From Akkermansia muciniphila (GTDB lineage: Bacteria > Verrucomicrobiota > Verrucomicrobiia > Limisphaerales > F1-80-MAGS106): a DNA stretch of 50,463 nucleotides. The notes below the pieces were generated by a model that had not been told where the DNA came from, made no database searches, and was given only the letters and a program-made list of their open reading frames with translations. A program made the translations under genes and the position numbers. The DNA lies in NCBI GenBank assembly GCA_945865375.1, contig CAMBEJ010000021.1, positions 1-50,463 of the forward strand, in the 5' to 3' direction. The stretch's first letter is position 1. Every line of letters starts with the position of its first letter. Below, piece after piece: positions 46,401 to 50,463 of this stretch.

Positions 46401-47167
46401 TCGCGCGTGGGTTGCCAGCGCTTGCGACCCGCTTCAAGACGCACCAAGCCTTTGGCGAAGCCACGGTTCGCGATGTGCTTGGGCCGCTGTATGAGAAATC
46501 GGAATTTCTTGAAGCCGCCCGCCTAGAGTCGACCATTTTTTTGAACCGAGAGTCGCGATTTGAGGCGGTGCCTTTGCCTCGCGAAGCCCAGCTCACGCCG
46601 GTCTTCTCGATCAATGTGGGGGACTTTGACGGAGATGGAGTCGAAGATCTTTTCCTGGGTCAAAATTACTTCGGAACGCGATCGGACGTTTCCCGGGAGG
46701 ACAGCGGGCTTGGTTTATGGGTTGGCGGAACGGGACGCGGCACTTTCAGGGCGATGGATGCAGGCCTGACCGGGATTGAGGTGAGAGGGGAGCAGCGCGG
46801 GGCGGCTCTCGTGGATTTTAACCACGACGGGCGGGTGGATCTGGCGGTTTCTCAAAACAATGGCGCGACCCGGCTATTTCGGAATGAGAGCGCTAAGCGG
46901 GGACTTCGGGTGGAGCTGAAGGGGCTGGCATCGAACCCCGACGGGGTAGGGGCTCAAATGCGAGTCCTTTATGGTGGCGGGCGCAAAGGCCCCTGCCGGC
47001 TGGTGCAGGCAGGATCTGGGTACAGCTCGCAAGACGCGGCGGTCCAGGTGCTGGGCCTCCGGGAGCCCCCCTCCGCGGTTTGGGTCCGATGGCCCGACGG
47101 CATGGAGCAGACAGTCCCCGTGGCAGATTCGGAGTGGTCGCTCCGCGTCAACTTTGAAAAACGGTAA
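43481..47167 (+). CDS. CRTAC1-like FG-GAP/VCBS protein with two UnbV/ASPIC domains
   Basis: A 1228-aa secreted protein. The signal peptide ends near FAAPSTQAQE. I count 13 DxDxDG or related calcium loops, for example DVDGDGWQDIY, DIDGDGDLDLY, DINGDGAPDLY, DLDNDGDLDLV, DVDGDGWEDLI, DFDGDGRMDLA and DFNHDGRVDLA. The protein is built as two FG-GAP propeller blocks, each closed by a UnbV/ASPIC domain: about residues 545-645 (LKGRSPNTQGVGARIRLVGG) and 1145-1220 (LKGLASNPDGVGAQMRVLYG). The internal duplication explains its size compared with usual single-unit members of 550-650 aa. The function is probably surface binding. Partner unknown. A family 1 repeat begins 4 bases after its stop. Confidence 0.92.
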   Translation: MVFMQYLTHWTLGTGFAAAIVAGFAAPSTQAQEVLERTRFLSTELRPQGSGKAGFTLKDPRSTGVLFTNLLQGDATLTNAVAHNGCGVAIGDVDGDGWQDIYLCGLQTSNRLYRNLGNWRLEEMDPGPAACAEQFSTGATFADVDGDGDLDLFVNGIAAGTRLFINDGQGRFTEASNSGLSRTASATSMAMADIDGDGDLDLYCTHYIDVMHLADPTIRFALAKREDQWVVTKVNDESTRLPKWLDRFQALPDGSVRELPEVHGLYRNDGHGHFTPIQFEPGVFLDEEGRAIKPPRDWGLSVMFRDINGDGAPDLYVCNDNTSPDRFWINTGRGTFRAIATAKLRHTSRSSMGVDFADIDRDGHDDMIVVDMLAREPRKRMTQLVRDRPQPQDIERVESRPQFNRNMLFFGKSDGSFVEAALMTGVAATDWSWCPLFIDIDLDGYEDLLVTNGFSMDVMDQDSHDVIRSRQRQMTPDQRRRWRQLHPAWLTTTAAFRNRGDGTFEPMDSQWGFVAQSVSYGAALGDLDNDGDLDLVVNNLNDVSSLYRNDASAGRIAIRLKGRSPNTQGVGARIRLVGGSMSQSQEMICGGRYLSGDQAMRTFAADPDISKPMRLEVVWREGTQTTVEGVVSNRLYVISQGDSDPPAKRAPGESAKPYFADVSSLIGHDHEEASFDDWGRQPLLPRRLSRLGPGVSWYDVDGDGWEDLIVAAGRGGKVAFYRNNQGLAFLKLERAAAVEMSQGAVLGWSDGLGKRQVLVATSNDSMTSAGESEITAYSASKLGSPQHWPAGQATLGPMAAADIDGDGDLDLFVGARFRPGRYPEPVSSAIWLNEQGHLAAHSGLSEPFKSVGLASGATFADLDGDGEPDLALAMEWGPVRIFRNRGGRFNEVTAEWGLTGMTGLWTSVAAGDFDGDGRMDLACGNWGRNTPYELVQPTTLRLYYGDWNADGIVQIIEAWKSGENWLPLRDRTWLARGLPALATRFKTHQAFGEATVRDVLGPLYEKSEFLEAARLESTIFLNRESRFEAVPLPREAQLTPVFSINVGDFDGDGVEDLFLGQNYFGTRSDVSREDSGLGLWVGGTGRGTFRAMDAGLTGIEVRGEQRGAALVDFNHDGRVDLAVSQNNGATRLFRNESAKRGLRVELKGLASNPDGVGAQMRVLYGGGRKGPCRLVQAGSGYSSQDAAVQVLGLREPPSAVWVRWPDGMEQTVPVADSEWSLRVNFEKR

Positions 47168-47170
47168 CTA

Positions 47171-47386
47171 TCAGACCTCAGTAAAACCGGTTGAAATCGT
47201 GATCTGGGCGCGCAACCCCAAAGCCCCCATTTTTCCTAACCCTAATCGTAATCTGACTCGCAATCCTGGCGTGTTGCCCTTGAAACAGAGGGGTGGATTA
47301 CGATTACGATTACGATTACGATTGGGAGCGGGGAATTGGAGTGGCTCGAGCCTCAGGCTAAGCACGGTCGTTTTACTGAGTTCAGA
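47171..47386. mobile_element. MITE-like element, family 1, copy C
   Basis: A 216-bp element, ends TCAGACCTCAGTAAAAC and inverse ending near 47386. It has the left shared part ATCTGGGCGCGCAACCCC, then CCTAACCCTAATCGTAATC, the GTGTTGCCCTTGAAAC segment, four perfect TTACGA hexamers (47298-47321) and the right shared part. It carries no CACAGAG module. It begins just after the stop of the 1228-aa gene and fills most of the gap to 47457. Confidence 0.8.
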
Positions 47387-47457
47387 TTCAGATCATCCGC
47401 TAAAGATTTGAGTGACCCAAAGAAAGAGCTGCCCGCGAACGACGCGAACGATATTTC

Positions 47458-48330
47458 ATGAGAACAATGTTTCCTGTTTCTGCATTCAGATTTGGGTCCA
47501 TCCCACCGACAGCTGGAGAATCGGGACTCAAATTGTTGACGTTCAAAACCCTCTTGATTGCACTGCTACTGGCAGGCTGTGACAGTCGGCCATCGACGGC
47601 CCCACAGGATGCCATGGGCGGGTTGCCCGCTACGCCGAAGGTCCAGGTGGTCCCTGTTCCGAACATGGTTCTAATCAAAGCTGGGAACTTCATTAGAAAC
47701 AAACATTCAGTCACGATTAGCCGCGATTTCTGGCTTGGTAAATATGAAGTAACTCAGGCTGAATACGTGGCGGTCATGGGCCGAAACCCGAGCCACTTTA
47801 ATGGCGACACCCACAGGCCCGTCGAGAAAGTGAGCTTCTTGGACGCCACGCAGTTTTGCGCGGCGATGAGCCAGCGCGAGCGGCTTGCGGGACACCTTCC
47901 CCCAGGCTTCGATTACCGCCTTCCATCAGAGGCTGAGTGGGAGTATGCGTGCCGGGCGAACACCACCAATCGTTTCAGCTTTGGCGAAGGGATCACCGAG
48001 GCCGACCGTTATGCGTGGACGGCGGAGAACAGCGAGTCGAAGACGCATCCCGTGGGACAGAAGCAGCCCAACCCGTGGGGGTTATACGACATGCACGGCA
48101 ATGTGTGGGAGTGGTGCCTCGATTGGTTCCTGGATTACCCCGCCGGTGACCTCGTCGATCCAATCGGGCCGGCAGGCGGGAAGTTCAAACTCTTCCGGGG
48201 CGGGGGTTGGAATCAGGACGCGGAGTTCGCGCGGTCCGCCAACCGTTTCATGATGGTGCCCACAAGCGGCATTTATTTTGTGGGGTTTCGCGTGGCCCTC
48301 GGATCCATTCGTCACGCCGAATCGCCGTGA
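47458..48330 (+). CDS. SUMF1/FGE-like domain lipoprotein
   Basis: A 290-aa protein with a lipoprotein signal (LLIALLLAGCDS) and a formylglycine-generating-enzyme (SUMF1) fold: YEVTQAEYVAVMGRNPSHF, PVEKVSFLDATQFCAAMS, RLPSEAEWEYACRA, NPWGLYDMHGNVWEWC and GFRVAL at the end. In genuine FGE enzymes the segment after RGGSW carries catalytic cysteines. Here it is RGGGWNQDAEFARSANRF with none, so sulfatase maturation is unlikely and a binding or structural role is better supported. Upstream the signal has an extra 25 or so residues. A TTG at 47533 would give a shorter, more usual lipoprotein signal. Confidence 0.88.
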   Translation: MRTMFPVSAFRFGSIPPTAGESGLKLLTFKTLLIALLLAGCDSRPSTAPQDAMGGLPATPKVQVVPVPNMVLIKAGNFIRNKHSVTISRDFWLGKYEVTQAEYVAVMGRNPSHFNGDTHRPVEKVSFLDATQFCAAMSQRERLAGHLPPGFDYRLPSEAEWEYACRANTTNRFSFGEGITEADRYAWTAENSESKTHPVGQKQPNPWGLYDMHGNVWEWCLDWFLDYPAGDLVDPIGPAGGKFKLFRGGGWNQDAEFARSANRFMMVPTSGIYFVGFRVALGSIRHAESP

Positions 48331-48518
48331 GCCAGTGGCCAGTGGTCAAAATGAGAACGGCTGGTGGTCGATGCCATTCGGTTGACAGAACCGGACTTGC
48401 CTGATGTTGTTGCGACAAATGAAGAGTCAGTTTAGGCCGTTGAGATAGCGTTCACTTTGGAGTTCTGGCACCCAGTTTTTGGTGAGACTGTGACCCTGGC
48501 GACCCTTCGTTTTCGTGC

Positions 48519-49889
48519 ATGAAATTAAAGCTCACTTCAATAGCTGGTTCGGTGGTGGCTCCGCGTGGTTTTCTGAGCGCGGGCGTGTTTTGCGACATCA
48601 AACGTTTGGGCACAGGCAAGGGCTCAAACAAAGGCAGCAAACGGGATCTGGCGTTGATCGTTTCCGAAGTGCCGGCGACGGTGGCCGGGTTGTTCACCAC
48701 GAACCAGATCTGCGCGGCGCCGGTCAAAGTTTGCATGGAGCGTGTGAAGGGTGGGACGGCACAGGCTATCGTGGTGAATTCTGGAAATGCCAACGCCTGC
48801 ACGGGCAAACGAGGCATGGAAGACGCTCTCGAGATGGCGGCAATCGCCGCCGCCGAACTGCACATGCCTGTGCGGCAGGTGCTCGTTGCCTCCACGGGCC
48901 GCATCGGTGTCGCGATGCCCATGAATCAAGTGCGAGAGGGGATTGTTATGGCGAGCGGTCGGTTGGGCGGCGCCGTGGACCACGCTGACGAAGCGGCCGA
49001 AGCCATCATGACAAGTGATACCCGGCCCAAGACCGTGGCCGTGGAACTCCGTCTTGGTGGCAAGGTTGTGTGCATCGGGGGGATGTGCAAGGGCGCTGGA
49101 ATGATTCAACCTGGTATGAGCCTGTCAGGCAAACGGCCGGCCGCTATGCCTTCGGGGTTGCACGCGACGATGCTGTGTTTTATCACCACTGACGCGGCCA
49201 TCCAACCCGGCGCCCTGCGCATCGCGCTGCGGGAAGCGGTCGCCAAGAGCTTTAACCGCATCACCGTGGATGGGGACATGAGCACAAACGACACCGTGCT
49301 GGTGCTTGCCAACGGCCTCGCGGGTAACGCGCCGATCACGGATCGTGTCGCGAGGGGGGTCAAGGCGGGTGAAGCTGCCGAAGGCTCAGCCGAGTTCCTC
49401 GGGTTCGTGCAGGCGCTTGAACATGTGTGCCTCGAGCTCGCCAAAAAAATCGTTCGTGACGGCGAAGGGGTCCATCGCGTCGTCACCGTTCGCGTGAGTG
49501 GCGCCAAGAGCCAGCGGCAAGCGGACGCCGCCGCGCGAGCCATCGCCAACAGCCCGCTGGTGAAGACGAGCTGGCATGGAGGCGATCCCAATTGGGGCCG
49601 CATCATCGATGCGCTGGGTTACAGCGCCGCGACAGTCGTCGAGGAGAAAGTCGATATCGGCTACAGCGCTTCCGAGGGTCGTCGGGTGCTTTGGTCCTTG
49701 AAGAGGGGGCAGCCGACGAAAGTCCCTTTTGCCGCGCTTTGCAAGGCGGTCGCCCCAACCGAATTCGATTTGCACGCGAACCTCAATTTGGGCGATGGAA
49801 GTGCCGTCATGTACGCCGCAGATCTCACCGAGGAATACGTGGATTTCAACAAAGGCGACGTGACGGATCCCAAGACGTTGGGGGGGTGA
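48519..49889 (+). CDS. argJ: Bifunctional glutamate N-acetyltransferase / amino-acid acetyltransferase
   Basis: ArgJ transfers acetyl from N-acetylornithine to glutamate in the recycling branch of arginine synthesis. The 456-aa protein is somewhat longer than average. Landmarks are NSGNANACTG, VASTGRIGVAMPM, the autocleavage site HATMLCFITTDA with nucleophile Thr at about residue 217 (the chain should split before it into two subunits), GDMSTNDTV and the C-terminal NLNLGDGSAVMYAADLTEEY. No other arginine gene is beside it. The preceding 188-base gap shows no gene. A family 1 repeat begins 8 bases after the stop. Confidence 0.96.
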   Translation: MKLKLTSIAGSVVAPRGFLSAGVFCDIKRLGTGKGSNKGSKRDLALIVSEVPATVAGLFTTNQICAAPVKVCMERVKGGTAQAIVVNSGNANACTGKRGMEDALEMAAIAAAELHMPVRQVLVASTGRIGVAMPMNQVREGIVMASGRLGGAVDHADEAAEAIMTSDTRPKTVAVELRLGGKVVCIGGMCKGAGMIQPGMSLSGKRPAAMPSGLHATMLCFITTDAAIQPGALRIALREAVAKSFNRITVDGDMSTNDTVLVLANGLAGNAPITDRVARGVKAGEAAEGSAEFLGFVQALEHVCLELAKKIVRDGEGVHRVVTVRVSGAKSQRQADAAARAIANSPLVKTSWHGGDPNWGRIIDALGYSAATVVEEKVDIGYSASEGRRVLWSLKRGQPTKVPFAALCKAVAPTEFDLHANLNLGDGSAVMYAADLTEEYVDFNKGDVTDPKTLGG

Positions 49890-49897
49890 TCCGTGTT

Positions 49898-50243
49898 CTC
49901 AGCCCTCAGCAAAAGCCGTTGAAATCGCAATACGGACGAGGCACTTCAAGGCATCCGCTTTTCCTAATCGTAATCGTGATCCTCGGGTGTTGCCCTTGAA
50001 ACGGAGGGGTGGATTACGATTAGATTCTTACACTCGAAATCTCGATGAATCATCTCTCAGAATTTAAACCACAGAGGCACAGAGGCACAGAGAAGAACAG
50101 TTAATGAACCCTAACTTCTTTCCACCCAGTTTTCCCCCTCTGTGTCTCTGTGTCTCTGTGGTTCAAATTTCAAATCTTTTTGGCTAGGATTAGGATGACT
50201 ATTACGAGCAGGGAGTTGGTGTTGCTCGAGCAGCGGGCTAAGG
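49898..50243. mobile_element. MITE-like element, family 1, copy D (interrupted)
   Basis: The left end CTCAGCCCTCAGCAAAAGCC starts at 49898, followed by the shared GTTGCCCTTGAAACGGAGG part. The hexamer array (GGATTACGATTAG at 50011-50023) is split by a 172-bp module (50023-50194) that is the same as in copy B but in the opposite orientation, with arms 50066-50093 and 50136-50169. Outer order then resumes: ATTACGAGCAGG, GGGAGTTGG, GCTCGAG. The expected right inverted end is missing, and the sequence changes after about 50243 to the transposase side. The 49890-50268 gap contains nothing else. Confidence 0.75.
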
Positions 50244-50268
50244 ACCCGCGCAACAATAAGATGAGCAA

Positions 50269-50463
50269 TTATATATTGGGTCGAATGGCATAGTTCCATT
50301 CTCCGTGAAACTTGGCTGGCGTCAACCTGACGCGTCGAAGTTCCTCGTCGCTTACCGCAATCCCGATTTCGTAGAGTTCTTTGTCCAGCGCCGCGCGCAC
50401 CGTCAGACCAGTCTTGGTTGTTGTGTTGGCGATTAGATTCACTATGACTTTGTAACTGGTCAA
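50269..50463 (-). CDS. ISAzo13-type transposase, C-terminal part (runs off the window)
   Basis: The last 64 residues of a transposase read toward lower coordinates, with the stop at 50269. TTTKTGLTVRAALDKELYE followed by GIAVSDEELRRV and AKFHGEWNYAIRP matches the conserved tail of ISAzo13 (DDE) transposases, where TTTKTGLKV...FHGEWNYTI is the usual pattern. The N-terminus and the far IS end lie beyond 50463. I cannot say whether the element is complete. The IS end should fall between 50243 and 50268, next to a broken family 1 repeat. Confidence 0.85.
   Translation of the reverse strand: MTSYKVIVNLIANTTTKTGLTVRAALDKELYEIGIAVSDEELRRVRLTPAKFHGEWNYAIRPNI

Noticed and set aside
47458..48330. Functional formylglycine-generating enzyme for sulfatases
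   Set aside because: Catalytic cysteines are missing and no sulfatase with a CxPxR motif is in the window.

Overview
The window most likely comes from a Gram-negative member of the Verrucomicrobiota, probably close to the Pedosphaera/Limisphaerales group. This is inferred from gene content, not from a marker gene. The supporting signs are a lipopolysaccharide heptose/Kdo block, a PSD1 (DUF1549/DUF1553) plus DUF1501 gene pair, two FG-GAP/UnbV proteins, a PEP-CTERM anchored CHRD protein, a Tat-dependent Gfo/Idh/MocA oxidoreductase, an ISAzo13-type transposase end, and intergenic DNA rich in short inverted-repeat elements.

Layout. 1-6313 is a tightly packed plus-strand housekeeping run: thiG, heptose kinase, heptose-bisphosphate phosphatase, kdsB, pyrG and folC. 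It supplies LPS core precursors, CTP for CMP-Kdo, thiazole and folate. 6375-13064 is mixed: FmdB zinc ribbon (minus), a 793-aa FG-GAP/UnbV protein, an orphan MalK-type ATPase, an FHA protein, hemB (minus) and a DUF4230 protein. 13277-18202 is a four-gene operon with overlapping stops and starts: ABC ATPase, ABC-2 permease, GldG-like protein and DUF4340 protein. 18209-19125 holds cutA and the CHRD/PEP-CTERM gene, both minus. 19528-26973 is a set of co-oriented exported redox/surface genes: a redoxin + cytochrome c + PHM-like copper monooxygenase, PSD1, DUF1501 and an NHL propeller resembling peptidyl-amidating lyase. 27404-30523 holds a Gfo/Idh oxidoreductase and a conserved protein of unknown function (minus). 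30932-36737 is a tripartite efflux operon (TolC-like, HlyD/MacA-like with an EF-hand tail, MacB-type ATPase, MacB-type permease). 36765-39344 has an SGNH hydrolase and a fosmidomycin-resistance-type MFS transporter. 39429-48330 has a 1139-aa multidomain surface protein, a 1228-aa FG-GAP/UnbV protein and a SUMF1-like lipoprotein. 48519-49889 is argJ. The right edge cuts a transposase.

The most unusual content is between the genes. Three families of inverted-repeat-bounded, MITE-like elements are visible. Family 1 (four copies) has CTCAGTAAAAC ends, an internal TTACGA hexamer array and, in two copies, a hairpin module that sits in opposite orientations. Family 2 (two copies of about 140 bp) has CAGGGCTGATTCAAGAA ends, different inner hairpins and target-site-like flanking direct repeats. 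Family 3 (one 221-bp copy) has GTGCAACTCAC ends and a perfect 11-bp flanking duplication. The hairpin arms inside families 1 and 3, and a fragment at base 1, all have an ACC-plus-short-tandem-unit design. A second item of interest is that the PHM-like monooxygenase and the PAL-like propeller in one gene neighbourhood both keep the metal-ligand pattern of the two halves of animal peptide-amidating enzyme.
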